The position numbers and the translations under genes were made by a program. Of a stretch of DNA of 64,000 nt, positions 10,919-21,400 are shown in pieces. Source of the stretch: Megascapheus bottae (lineage: Eukaryota; Chordata; Mammalia; Rodentia; Geomyidae); contig JANJXV010000025.1 in NCBI GenBank assembly GCA_024803745.1, forward strand, positions 18,367,610-18,431,609, given 5' to 3'. Position 1 is the stretch's first letter, and each line of letters begins with the position of its first letter. The notes under the pieces were generated by a model. It saw only the letters and a list, made by a program, of their open reading frames with translations. It was not told the origin of the DNA and ran no database searches.

Positions 10919-11415
10919 AGCGCACTCGGGTTATTTCAGATAGTTGAAATAACAGGGTCGTGAAGGTTCCAGCCCCATCCCTCCCTCTCCTGGGTGGGGG
11001 AGGGCAGAGGCTGTAAGCTTGAGGAGGAAACATCACTGTTCTATCAGGCTAATTAGAAACATCATTTATAGAACTGGAAGGGAATCAAAATGCCTCCCAT
11101 GGCCCAGGCAGGGCAGATAAACCTCCAAGACTAAAATGGTAACCATGACAAAAGCTTTCTGCTCTCACTGAGAGCTATCTAAGATCCAAGCCTGTTCTCT
11201 CCTGGGCAGAACAATATATTTTTTAATGATCTCTCTTATACAATGTCCGATTTAATAAGAAAAAAAAAGAGAAAGAAAAGCCCTCAGCTCCACACCTAAC
11301 TCAAAACAAATACTCAAGAGCCCAACACAGCTTGCAGTTCCTCGGGAGGTGAGCAGGTCCCTGAAGCCCCACAGGTGGTGAAAAAAGGCTTTTAGGACAG
11401 AGATTGCTTCCTGTA
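10919..11415. other. Unique intergenic sequence
   Basis: No repeat or exon recognised. Confidence 0.45.
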
Positions 11416-11419
11416 ACTT

Positions 11420-11648
11420 TTTCCTTCGGTCGGTTGTGGGGCTTGAACTGAGGACCTAGGCGTTGTCTCTAAGCTTCAATGATCAAGACTAGTTCTCTAC
11501 CACTTGGGCCATGGCTCCACTTCTGGCTTTCTGGTGGTTCAATGAAGATAAGAATGGACTTTCCTGCTCCACTGGGTTTCCAACCTTGATGGTTGATCTC
11601 TACCTCTTGCATAGCTAGGATTACAGGCATGAGCCACTGATGGCTGAC
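11420..11648 (-). repeat. Class S SINE, diverged
   Basis: All three parts recognisable. Confidence 0.75.
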
Positions 11649-12005
11649 TCAAGCCATGTGCCTTTTATTTTATCAAGTCGCAAAAATTAAATGGAAAGTT
11701 CTAGTGCCTTGTTTATACTTTCTTTACCATTTCTCCATAAGCTTTCTATTGTAGTTATACGGTTTTAGAATTCAATCTATTGAAACAGACATAAATGAGA
11801 TTCATTTTCCTAAACTCAAATACATACAGTAACAAAAATAGCAAAATAAACAGGAGAATTCTATGCAATAACTTCACCTAATAAGATAATGATAATGATT
11901 CTACAAGATGGATGGAGGTGTACTTTCATTAAATAACATCAATACAAAACAATTTTTTAACCTTAACTGTAAGGATTTTACTTTCAAAGTAAAATGGGTA
12001 TCCCT
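11649..12005. other. Unique AT-rich sequence
   Basis: Nothing recognised. Confidence 0.45.
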
Positions 12006-12007
12006 TT

Positions 12008-12226
12008 AGACACCGATGGGACGTATCTATAATTCCAGCTACTCAGGATGCTGGGATTTGAGAACCACATTTCAAAACCAGCCCAGATAGAAAAGACCAT
12101 GAGACTTTCACCTCCAATTAACCACTGAAAAGCTTGAAATAGAAATGTGGCTCAAGTGGTAAAATGTGAGCCTTGAGGGAAAAAAGCTCAAGGACTGTGT
12201 CGAGGGCCTAAGTTCAATATAGCAAA
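12008..12226 (+). repeat. Class S SINE, diverged
   Basis: Its tail grades into the GAG array at 12261. Confidence 0.75.
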
Positions 12227-12260
12227 AGAAGATGATGAAGAAGAAAAAGACAAAGACAAA

Positions 12261-12341
12261 GAGGAGGTGGAGGAGGAGGAGGAGGAGGAGGAGGAGGAGG
12301 AGGAGGAGGAGGAGGAGGAGGAGGAGGAGGAGGAGGAGGAG
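12261..12341 (+). repeat. (GGA)n microsatellite
   Basis: About 25 trinucleotide units, near perfect; grew from a SINE A-tail region. Confidence 0.95.
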
Positions 12342-12722
12342 AAGTAAAGAAAAGGCCATCCTCTAACTGTTCAAGACACGATTTCTTTATCTGGTTTAGT
12401 TTCTAATAAACATTGACGGGTCAGGAACTTGGAGCTCCTTGAATAAAAGTCTTGTTAAACATGGGGGTTCTTGTTTGTCTAAAGTAATTGGATGCTTTTT
12501 CACGAGTGTTTGTGAAACGCCACATGTTCAGTATCAAGACAGCCACACAGGAACTGAAGCTGAGATGGGGGGGAAAAAAAAAAAATCAACAAAACAGTGC
12601 CACTTAGTGGTAGGATGATAAAATTGTCCATAGGTTAACAGTTTTTTTGTTTTGTTTTGTTTTTAATGCAAAACAAAATAATTTTTTCTTTAAAAATTAA
12701 GATGAGTTAAGGAGATTTTAGA
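12342..12722. other. Unique intergenic sequence
   Basis: Nothing recognised beyond short A and T runs. Confidence 0.45.
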
Positions 12723-12723
12723 G

Positions 12724-12918
12724 GGCTTAGGAAATGTGGCTTAAGTGGTAGAGTGCTTCCCTACCATGCTTAAAGTTCTGGGTTCAATTCTCAGCACCAG
12801 ATAAACAGAAGAAGCCAGTAGTGGTGTGATGGTTCAAGTGGTAGAGCACTGGCCTTGAACATAAAGAAGCTCAGGGACAGTGCCCAGACCCTAAGTTCAA
12901 AACCCAGGACTGGCAAAA
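12724..12918 (+). repeat. Class T SINE
   Basis: Probable short TSD TTTAGAGG on both sides. Confidence 0.82.
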
Positions 12919-13382
12919 AATTTAGAGGAATCATGGAAATGTATTGTAATGATTTAGGTATGTACAATGAGGAAATTAACCCATCATACCCTGGAAAAGC
13001 CAAACAAAGGACTAGTAAGCTTTAACATAGAAGAAATTAAATTATCCCCAAGTATTAACAGTGGGGTGATATCAGCAGCAATTTGTCCCTCGCCAACATG
13101 TGAAGCAAAGGAAAGCAGTGTAGTCTTTGGCTAATGGGACAAGTTTAGATGCAAATTCATCAGAATCAGTACTCAGCAATTTCTGTGCTGGTAGCCATAT
13201 TTTTCAGGAAAAAAATCAACCATGGCTCTGGAAGGTTAGAATTATGGTAGGGTCAATACTTGTATGTCATTGTTTCAAGTTTTTTCACTCTGTATCTAAT
13301 TCATCAACTGTTTTCCATTACAAAACAGTCTCCATCTCTAGACAAACTCTGTTGTTTAATAATATTTGAAAGGTGATACCAT
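12919..13382. other. Unique intergenic sequence
   Basis: Nothing recognised. Confidence 0.45.
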
Positions 13383-13592
13383 GAAGGTAGATGCCTATAT
13401 CTCCTGTCTATAATCTTAGCTACTCAGAAGACAGAGCTGGAGATTCATGATTCAAAGTCAGCCTAGGCAGAAAAGTCTGACTCTATCTACAATTAACTAG
13501 CGAAAAGTTAGGCCAGCGGCATGGTTCAAGTGGTAGAGCACCAACTCTGAGCAGAATAAACAGAGACCCTGAGTTTAAGGTCTAGTATTCAT
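13383..13592 (+). repeat. Class S SINE, diverged
   Basis: Ends in a short CA run instead of an A-tail. Confidence 0.75.
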
Positions 13593-13739
13593 ACACACAC
13601 ACACTAGCACAAATCTCTTTTACATGAACGCTGGCCAAACCACAAAGGTTCGGAGTCTTTGTCATAGAGTACTTATAGTCATGGAACAATCACTTTGACT
13701 CTTCTCTTTTAATTTCCTTGTTTGTAAAATATACTTGCT

Positions 13740-13920
13740 AGCCCAGTACTAGAGGCTCACATTTATTATCCTAACTAGGTAGGAGATTGAGTCCTGGAGG
13801 ATTATTATTCAAAGCCATGCCGAAAAGTCCCCAAAACAGCAAAAGGCAGGGCTAGATGCATGGCTCAAATGGTTCAGCATCAGCCAAGCATCAGTTCAAG
13901 TCTGAATATTGGGGGGAAAA
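13740..13920 (+). repeat. Class S SINE, diverged and deleted
   Basis: Linker and right monomer shortened. Confidence 0.65.
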
Positions 13921-13980
13921 TACATGCTATCAAAGCAGTGAGTAAAGGTTTAAATGTGAAAATATAGAAGGTTAAGGCAG

Positions 13981-14181
13981 GCCTGGAGTTTGGCCTAGTG
14001 GTAGAGTGCTTACCTAGCGTGCACGAAGACCCGGGTTTGATTCCTTGGTACCACATACATTTAAAAAAAAAAAAAACCTCCGGAAGTGGTGCTGAGGCTC
14101 AAGTGGTAGAGCTCTAGCCTTGAGAAAGTCCAAGGACAGTGCTCAGGCCCTGAGCTCAAGCCCAGGACTGGCAAAAAAAAA
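13981..14181 (+). repeat. Class T SINE with 15-bp TSD
   Basis: TSD AGAAGGTTAAGGCAG at 13966-13980 and 14266-14280. The space between A-tail and right TSD is a (GAA)n array. Confidence 0.92.
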
Positions 14182-14270
14182 AGAGGAAGAAGAAGAAGAA
14201 GAAGAAGAAGAAGAAGAAGAAGAAGAAGAAGAAGAAGAAGAAGAAGAAGAAGAAGAAGAAGAAGAAGAAG
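14182..14270 (+). repeat. (GAA)n microsatellite grown inside a SINE tail
   Basis: About 28 GAA units lie between the A-tail and the right TSD of the SINE, so the array formed after insertion. Confidence 0.95.
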
Positions 14271-14365
14271 GTTAAGGCAGCATGGTAATAATACAGAACT
14301 AGAAGCTGAGGCAGAAGAATCAAGAATTCAAGGTCAGCCTGAGAAACACAGAACCTATCTAAAAA

Positions 14366-14565
14366 ACAGCTGATTGCTGGTGGCTTACACCTGTAATTCT
14401 ACTCAGGTAGCTGAGATCTGAAGCTAGTTTGAAGCCAACCTGGAACCACAGAAAGTCAAAAATGGAGCTGTGGCTCAAGTGGTAGAGTACTAGACCTGAA
14501 CAAAAAAAAGCACATGGATAGATAGGGCCCAGGCCCAGCATGTAAGACCTACAACTGATCAAAAT
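14366..14565 (+). repeat. Class S SINE
   Basis: Diverged, linker shortened. Confidence 0.75.
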
Positions 14566-14752
14566 ATTAATAACTACACAAACACTCACACTCACTGCTA
14601 AGAGCAGTACCACGGCCCCAGTACACATGTGGAAATCAACAGCTGTAATTAGCTCGTTTAGCATAGATTGCCAAGCTCTTCAAAGAGTTATAAACTTCAG
14701 GTTATTTTTAATGCATGGGAGGATGTAGACACACCATCAAAAGAAGAAATTA

Positions 14753-14818
14753 GGCAAATATCATGTAACCCTTTTACTAATTACAATAAAAAAAACAACT
14801 TAAAAATAAAAAAAAAAG
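14753..14818 (+). mobile_element. 66-bp L1 3' tail with 12-bp TSD
   Basis: TSD AAGAAGAAATTA at 14741-14752 and 14819-14830. Confidence 0.85.
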
Positions 14819-14988
14819 AAGAAGAAATTACCTGATCATAGTAGAACTTCCATGTTTTCACTTGGCATCCTATGTTGTTTGAATACGTGGGAAAAGTACA
14901 ATGTTGATTGCAATTTTAAATCAATAGAGAAGGACTATTTCAAAGCTTGCTTTTAGAATCTACTCTAGAGCCTGGAGCTCACCTAATT

Positions 14989-15028
14989 GTGTGTGTGTGT
15001 GTGTGTGTGTCTGTCTGTCTGTCTGTCT
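14989..15028 (+). repeat. (TG)n(TCTG)n compound microsatellite
   Basis: Abuts the tail side of an antisense class S SINE. Confidence 0.95.
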
Positions 15029-15257
15029 TTGCTGATCTTAGGACTTGAACTCAGAGCCTGGACCCTGCCTCTGAAATTTTGTACTCAAGACTAGCACTCT
15101 ACCACTTGAGTCACAGCTCCACTTCTGGATCTTATGGTGTTTAAATGAAAATAAGAATCTCACACGCTTTCCTGCCCAGGCTGGCTTTGAACCTCAATCC
15201 TCAGGTATCAGCCTCCTGAGTAGCAGCTAAGATCACAGGCATGAGCCATGGGGTTAG
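15029..15257 (-). repeat. Class S SINE
   Basis: Full length. Confidence 0.83.
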
Positions 15258-15650
15258 TCAACGTTTTGATGACCTTTGATTACGAGTCCCATGGATGCTG
15301 AGATCTGCACTGCCACACCACATCTTGCAGAAGGCAGTCAGTGATACAGGCTCCCTGCAGTGTATGCACACTCAGCCTGGAGATTGAAATCCTGAAGTCT
15401 CCAGCCAGGGAAGGCCAGCCTCTGCCAGAGATTTCCATCAGAAGCAGGGCGCTAGAAGCTGTCACGGCATTCTGCTATCTGGGCAATGGGCTGTCCATCT
15501 GCTCTGGGACTGACAAGGAAGAAAAAAAAAAAAAGCAAGTAAAGAGAAAAGCAAGCCACTAGGCATCCTGCCCAGTGTGGCTCTGCTGCCCTCAGCTAGG
15601 TAGGACAGGGCATGGTGAACCACTGCCCCTCTCTAGATGATGTGGGAGAG
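15258..15650. other. Unique intergenic sequence
   Basis: No repeat; no splice-bounded conserved frame. Confidence 0.45.
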
Positions 15651-15651
15651 G

Positions 15652-15845
15652 GGGCTGGGAATGTGGCTTAGTGGTAGAATGCTTGCCTAGCATGCATGAA
15701 GCCCTGGGTTCGATTCCTCACTTTCACATACACAGAAAAAGGCAGAAGTGGTGCTGTGGCTCAAGTGGTAAAGCTCTTCTGAGCAAAAGAAGGTCAGGGA
15801 CAATGCCCAGGCCCTGAGTACAAGTCCTCATAACAAAACAAAAGA
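15652..15845 (+). repeat. Class T SINE
   Basis: Left monomer has GGTTCGATTCC box B. Confidence 0.88.
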
Positions 15846-16218
15846 AATGAAATGCTTACACCACAGTACTGTGAGGAGAATGAGAGATTACTGGTATATG
15901 AGTTCAAGTCCCACAACCTACCAAAAAAAAACCCAAAACATGCTGAGAAGTTTATGGCCACTCTGGACTTGTCCCCAGCCTCAGGCAGATGACAGAACTA
16001 AGGGTTTTGGTAAAAGTGCTCATAGAAGGAGAAAGCACTTCCTGAGTGAGTGATCATGTGATTAGTTCTGGCCAGAGGCAGAAGAGATTAAACTTATTTG
16101 GGGAGTTTCCCTCCCTGCTTTGCCACTCACCAGCAATGATCTAGAGAAACACACACACACACAAAACCCAAAAACAAAGCCCACAAAAATTATAGCAGAG
16201 TTGTAAGACCCTGAACTG

Positions 16219-16223
<5 letters not shown>

Positions 16224-16257
<34 letters not shown>
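16224..16257 (+). repeat. (TG)n microsatellite
   Basis: About 17 units at the tail side of an antisense SINE. Confidence 0.95.
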
Positions 16258-16259
<2 letters not shown>

Positions 16260-16318
16260 TAATCTTGAACTCAGAGCCTGAGCACTATTCATGAGCTTTT
16301 GTATTCAAGGCTACCACT

Positions 16319-16509
16319 TTTTTTTTGCCAGTCCTGGGGCATGAACTTAGGGCCTAAGCGCTATCCCTGGGTTTTCTCAAGGCTAGAGCCCTACCACTTG
16401 ATCCACAGCACCATTTCTGGCTTTTTCTATGTATGTGGAACGAAGGAATTGAACCTGGGTCTTCCAGCATGCCAGGCAAGCACTCTACCTCTAGGCTAGC
16501 ACCTAGCCC
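16319..16509 (-). repeat. Class T SINE nested in class S
   Basis: Both monomers present, poly(T) at left. Confidence 0.88.
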
Positions 16510-16538
16510 CCTCTCTACCACTTTGAGCCACAACTCTA

Positions 16539-16540
<2 letters not shown>

Positions 16541-16579
<39 letters not shown>
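16541..16579 (+). repeat. (ATT)n microsatellite
   Basis: 13 units inside the SINE linker. Confidence 0.95.
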
Positions 16580-16580
<1 letters not shown>

Positions 16581-16675
16581 TGTTTGAAGAGTCTCATCAG
16601 CTCTCCTGCCCAGGCTGGCTTCGAACCATTAACCTTAGATCTCAGCTTCCTGAATAGCACTGAGCAATGCGCAGG

Positions 16676-16980
16676 GAATTTTATGTGTTTCCTTAAAGGG
16701 AAGGAAGTGAGATGCCACTGGACTGAGATGCCCAACTAGGGCTGGCAAGTGGTCTATAAATTTCTCAGATGCATGCATCCGGAGTAGCCTGGTAATGACT
16801 TCAGAAGCTGCTGAGTCGAGCCAGATTCTTGCTTGAAAGCTGGTTCTGCCACTTAACATAAAAGCTGTGGCCTCAAATAGCCTTCCTCCTAATCCATCCT
16901 CACAATGTGTAAAATGGGGTACAAACACTTCATTCCTTTGAGGGCTGTAAATATATTGCAAGAGAAGATACTACACTGAG
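16676..16980. other. Unique intergenic sequence
   Basis: Nothing recognised. Confidence 0.45.
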
Positions 16981-17164
16981 TTGTTTTGCCAGTCCTCAGG
17001 ACCTGGGCACTGTCCCTGAGCCTCTTTTGCTCAAGGCTAGCATTCTTCCACTTGAGCCACAGTGCCACTTTCAGCTTTTTCTGTTCATGGGGTACTGAGG
17101 AATAGAATCCAGGGCTTCAGGCATGCTAGGTAAGCATTCTACCACTAAGTCACATTCCCAGCTC
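16981..17164 (-). repeat. Class T SINE
   Basis: Both monomers present. Confidence 0.85.
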
Positions 17165-17256
17165 TAATTTTTGTTTCCCTGCCATGCTGAACTCAGTCTT
17201 TGCTGATTCTTTTCTTCTTTCTTCTCTCCTGGGCTTTTCCTCTAAGGGATCCTGCA

Positions 17257-17520
17257 CTTTTTTTTTTCTTCCAATCTTGGGGCTTGAACTCAGGGCCTGA
17301 ACACTTTCCTTGGGCTTTTTTTTTTTTTTTCCACCCAAAGCTAGAGCTCTGCCACTTGCGCCACAGCTCTATTCCCAGCTCTGTGGGGTGTGTGTGTGTG
17401 TGTGTGTGTGTGTCTGTCTGTCTGTCTGTCTGTCTGCTAAGAATCTCAGACTTTCCTGCCCTGGCTGGCTTGGGCCACCTGAGTGGCTAGGATGACCGGT
17501 GTGAGCCACCGCGCCCGGCC
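17257..17520 (-). repeat. Class S SINE with microsatellite in linker
   Basis: A (TG)n(TCTG)n run at 17388-17436 sits where the linker should be. Confidence 0.85.
17388..17436 (+). repeat. (TG)n(TCTG)n compound microsatellite
   Basis: Same compound motif as at 14989, but inside the SINE. Confidence 0.95.
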
Positions 17521-17652
17521 CTGAGCGCTTTTTTTGCTCAAGGTTAACACTACCACAGGGCCACTTTTGGTGATTAATCCTAAATAAAAAACCTCACAGA
17601 CTTTCCTGCCCAGGCTGGTTTCGAACCTCCGTCCTCAGATCTTAGCCTCCCT
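17521..17652 (-). repeat. Class S SINE, truncated
   Basis: Last repeat before the CpG island. Confidence 0.78.
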
Positions 17653-17675
17653 TCCCCAACCTCAGAGGTCCAGGG

Positions 17676-18206
17676 CGGCGGGATCAGGGTGGGGAGGGAG
17701 GGTCAGGACGGGGGGGGGGGTCAGGGTGGGGAGGGTCGGGGTGGCAGGATCAGGGTGGGGAGGGAGGGTCGGGGAGGAGGGATCAGGGTGGGGAGGGAGG
17801 GTCGGGGCGGCAGGTCAGGGTCAGGGTGGGGAGGGAGGGTCGGGGCGGGGGGGGGGGGAAATCAGGGTGGGGAGGGAGGGTCGGGGCGGCAGGGTCAGGG
17901 TCAGGGTGGGGAGGGAGGGTCGGGGCAGGGGGGGATCAGGGTGGGGAGGGAGGGTCGGGGCGGCAGGTCAGGGTCAGGGTGGGGAGGGAGGGTCGGGGCA
18001 GGGGGGGATCAGGGTGGGGAGGGAGGGTCGGGGCGGCAGGTCAGGGTCAGGGTGGGGAGGGAGGGTCGGGGCAGGTCAGGGTCAGGGTGGGGAGGGAGGG
18101 TCGGGGCGGGGGGGGGGGGGAATCAGGGTGGGGAGGGAGGGTCGGGGCGGCAGGTCAGGGTCAGGGTGGGGAGGGAGGGTCGGGGCGGCAGGGTCAGGGC
18201 TCGGGC
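17676..18206 (+). repeat. G-rich minisatellite, 14 copies of a ~26-bp core
   Basis: The core TCAGGGTGGGGAGGGAGGG followed by TCGGGGC recurs 14 times. Starts are near 17692, 17721, 17749, 17782, 17821, 17861, 17901, 17935, 17974, 18009, 18047, 18081, 18122 and 18161. Spacers alternate between a CGGCAGGTCAGGG type and pure G runs. Copies are nearly identical, so the array is young or homogenised. All G runs are on the DIS3L sense strand. Confidence 0.95.
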
Positions 18207-18342
18207 GCAGCCGTTAAGGCGGCGCGGTTCCGGAGGCCCGGGCCGAGGGGCGGATCCCACGCCTCCGCCCCGGTCTCGCTTTCGCTCGCCCGCACGCGGT
18301 CCCGGGACTCCCGGGGGCCGGCGGGGCCCAGCGCCGGCCGCC

Positions 18343-18481
18343 ATGCTGCAGAAGCGGGAGAAGGTGCTGCTGCTGAGGACTTTCCAGGGCCGGACACTGC
18401 GGATCGTGCGCGAGCACTACCTGCGGCCTCTCGTGCCGTGCCACAGCCCGCTCTGCCCTCAGCCCTCCGCCTGCCGCAACG
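18343..18481 (+). CDS. DIS3L: DIS3L coding exon 1 (residues 1-47)
   Basis: Begins at the ATG in a GCCGCC context and ends at a GT donor (18482-18483) in phase 1. It encodes the conserved IVREHYLR block and the C33/C38/C44 motif, which corresponds to the CR3 motif used by DIS3 to dock on the exosome. Confidence 0.95.
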
Positions 18482-21400
18482 GTCAGGGCCGGGCCGGGGC
18501 GTGCGGGGGGGTGAGGGCTGGGGAAGGCCGGGGCCCGGCGGGGCCGTGCGGAGGCGCTCGAGGCCTGGCCCGACGCGCGGAGCCGCGGCCTGGCGTAGCG
18601 CGGGAGGCCGGAGCCCGGCGGGGGGGAGGCGGGGGGGGCAGCCGGAGCCCGCGGCCTAGCGCGGCGCGTGGAGCCGCGGCCTAGCGCAGCGGGGGCGGCC
18701 GAGGTCGCGCGTCTGCAGCTCCGGGCCGCCGCGCCCGCCTCAGGCTCTGCCGCGGCTCGGGAGCCCGCGCGCTTCCGGGCCCGCAGCTTCCGGTTTGCCC
18801 GCCCGCCGCCGCCGCCTCTCCGCTCGTGGGGAAATGGGGAGCTCCGAGCTCGCTTCCCACAGATTTGCACCCCTGCCGGGGCTCCAGCAGCTTCTCCGGG
18901 ATCTGGGCGGGATCTGGGCCCTCACTGTGCAGACCTTCTGGGGAACTTGGAAAGGGGGGCTCTCGGGGGAACCCCTTTGTAGCCTCTGTGTATGTTCAGA
19001 AGCTTCGAAGCCCAGGGAAGGCAGGCCTGGTGAACATACATGAGATTGCACCGCTCTGTTTGAGTCAATACACAAGAAATACTCAGGTTAGGCTGAGAAT
19101 GGACCTGTCTGGGTTTTGTTTTTGTTTTTGTTTTTTTTAAATATCAGTCATATTCTGCTGCACCACTGGCAACACCATGAGCCATATTGAATTTGTATTC
19201 ATCGCAGCTGCATAAAGAAGAAGACTGAAATCCGAGGACTGCAGGTTGAAGCCAGCCCAGTATAAATAAATAAATAAGAAAGTCTCTGAGATGCCTGATC
19301 TCCAATGAACCACCAAAAAGCTGGAAAGCTGAGCTGTGGCTCAGGTGGTAGAGTGCCATCCTTAAGTGAAAAAGCCAAGCAAAAACATGAGAACCTGAAT
19401 TCAAGCCCCAGTATCAGCACATAAATAGAAGATAAGAAGTTGAATTTTCCTCAGTGTTGCCCCTTGACCAAAGTCTGCCTTGCCTTTCTAAAGTTTCAAG
19501 GTGGAGTAAAGCTTGGGTACCAGGCTGCCTTAACACTGAAGTGGAAACTTGGCTTTGATCTTGTTACCTAATCTGTATCATTTTGAATGGTGTTTCAGAT
19601 GGGAAGCTGTTGTGTAGTGATGTGACTCATTATGTGATCCCAGACTGGAAAGTTGTTCAAGATTACCTTGAGATCCTGGAGTTTCTAGAGTTGAAGGGAA
19701 TTATCTTCATGCAAACGGCTTGTCAAGCTGTGCAACATCAAAGGGGCCGGAGGTATGTCTTCTTCCCTTCCCTTTCCCCTCCCTCCCTCCCTCCCTCCCT
19801 CCTTTCCTTCCTTCCTTGCTGTTGGTTGTGGAACTTAAAACTCAGGACCTCAATGCTGTCCTTGAGCTTCTTGTACTAAAGGTCAGTGCTCTACCACTTG
19901 AGTCACAGCGCCACTTCTAATTTTTGAGTGATTAATTGGAGGTAAGAGTCTCACTGGGACTTTTCAGCCCTGGCTGGCTTCCAATCACGATCCTCAGATC
20001 TCTGCCTCTTGAGTAGCTAGGATTACAGGCCTGAACCACCAGCACCTTAGCTGCATTATTAATTTATAGTACAGACACCCCCCCACCCCCACCCCTGCAT
20101 TTAGAGAAAGTCCCTTGTTGGGAAGGGAGGAGGCATTCGTTTTTTCCTAAAGAATTTTAGAAAATAATTTGGTATTCTCTTTGCAAGTGAGGAATGTACT
20201 AATATTTTTTATACTTCTGCTTCAACATCTGGCCAACAGAGCTGACTGTAGATCGATAGGCTGCATTGTTTCCCATGTGTAGATATTTGGACACTAGTAT
20301 GAATTGGCTTTTGATTTGCATTTTTATAGGAGGAGCGTTATTGCTTTCAGTTTTGTTTTTTGGTCTTGCTGATAATGTGTATTATTTAATCTTCTTAGTT
20401 GTAGATAGGGTGTTTCAGAATATACATTCTTTTCTTGAGGGAAAGAAAAATACTTTCAAATCTTAGGTTCCTCTACTGTGAATGCATATTGTATGTCTGA
20501 AGATTGATTTGATGAAATTGGAAATAACTTACTTTTTTTTTAGGTGACTAGTAGAATTACCATTCATAGTTCAACATTTCTAATCGAGCCAGTTGAAAAT
20601 ACTTACCTTGTACTTAAATGAAGATCGTCACACTTTTATATGAATACCCTAAAGTACAGTTTTGCTTCACTTAATATTAGCAAATGTTTTATGATTTTAC
20701 ACTTAAGACTGTTTAGAAATAGCATATTAGAATTATATATTTCATCTCATCACATCGCAGGTTATTTAACTAGCAGGAACTATGTATTTGTTTTAAGTGT
20801 TATTATTTCCTCAAGACCTTGGTAACAACAGACAAAGTGTTTTTTATTTATATATGAAAATGACAGACTGTACTTATGATACGCTTAGTTCAAAGAAATG
20901 TACATTAACTGGATTGCCTATAGCCTTTTTTCAGATAGAAGATTTTTAAATGAGCTTGGGGCTGATTTTTCTCAGACACAATTTATTCTCATATTTTGGA
21001 TTGCTCACACACCAGTACCCTTTTCAACTTCTGTTTTCTAAAATATTTTTAATGCAAAGGATTGTTTTTAAAACATGCACACACACACACACACACACAC
21101 AATTCCTGACACAATTGCAAGGCAAAGAATTGGAATTTCAGTGTCTTTGAGCATTTCTAAAGTAGTTAACCTGAAAAGCTGTCTGTGGATATACTGGATT
21201 AGAAAAGAAAACGATATAAGCCCCAGCCAATGCTATGAGTTCCATTTAATGAACCCTTTTTTGAGCTCCTAGTTCTAGGCCATGGCAAACATAGAAGGAA
21301 GCCTTCTGTGCCGTAAGCCTGTTTTCTGGTTGGGATTAAATGCCAGAGACAAGAAGACACTGAGGAAGCCCCAGTAGCCTTATGAAGTAAATTAAATGTA

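Larger units (their letters stand above)
16258..16675 (-). repeat. Class S SINE interrupted by a class T SINE
   Basis: Host pieces are 16258-16318 and 16510-16675. Short duplication CTACCACTTT flanks the insert. The host linker is replaced by an (ATT)n array. Confidence 0.82.
17660..18950 (+). promoter_or_regulatory. DIS3L: CpG-island promoter region of DIS3L
   Basis: The base composition changes sharply to G+C and CpG rich, with no TATA box near the ATG. A GC box lies at 18246-18253. Two CTTCCGG (ETS-type) sites lie in intron 1 at 18772-18778 and 18787-18793. The upstream half is a minisatellite whose units also carry GGGGCGG or GGGAGGG, which are Sp1/KLF/MAZ-type matches. The transcription start is not visible; I infer it lies in about 18,200-18,340. 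Confidence 0.8.

Noticed and set aside
12108..12359. Poly-leucine ORF on the minus strand
   Set aside because: A translation of the (GGA)n microsatellite and SINE tail.
17676..18206. CRISPR-like regular repeats
   Set aside because: The spacers are themselves repeats or G runs of uneven length and the genome is mammalian; this is a minisatellite.
17689..18684. A 331-codon ORF rich in Gly and Arg over the minisatellite
   Set aside because: A by-product of a stop-free G-rich repeat. It runs past the exon 1 donor into intron 1, so it is not listed as a gene; only the question of an N-terminal extension is kept as a finding.
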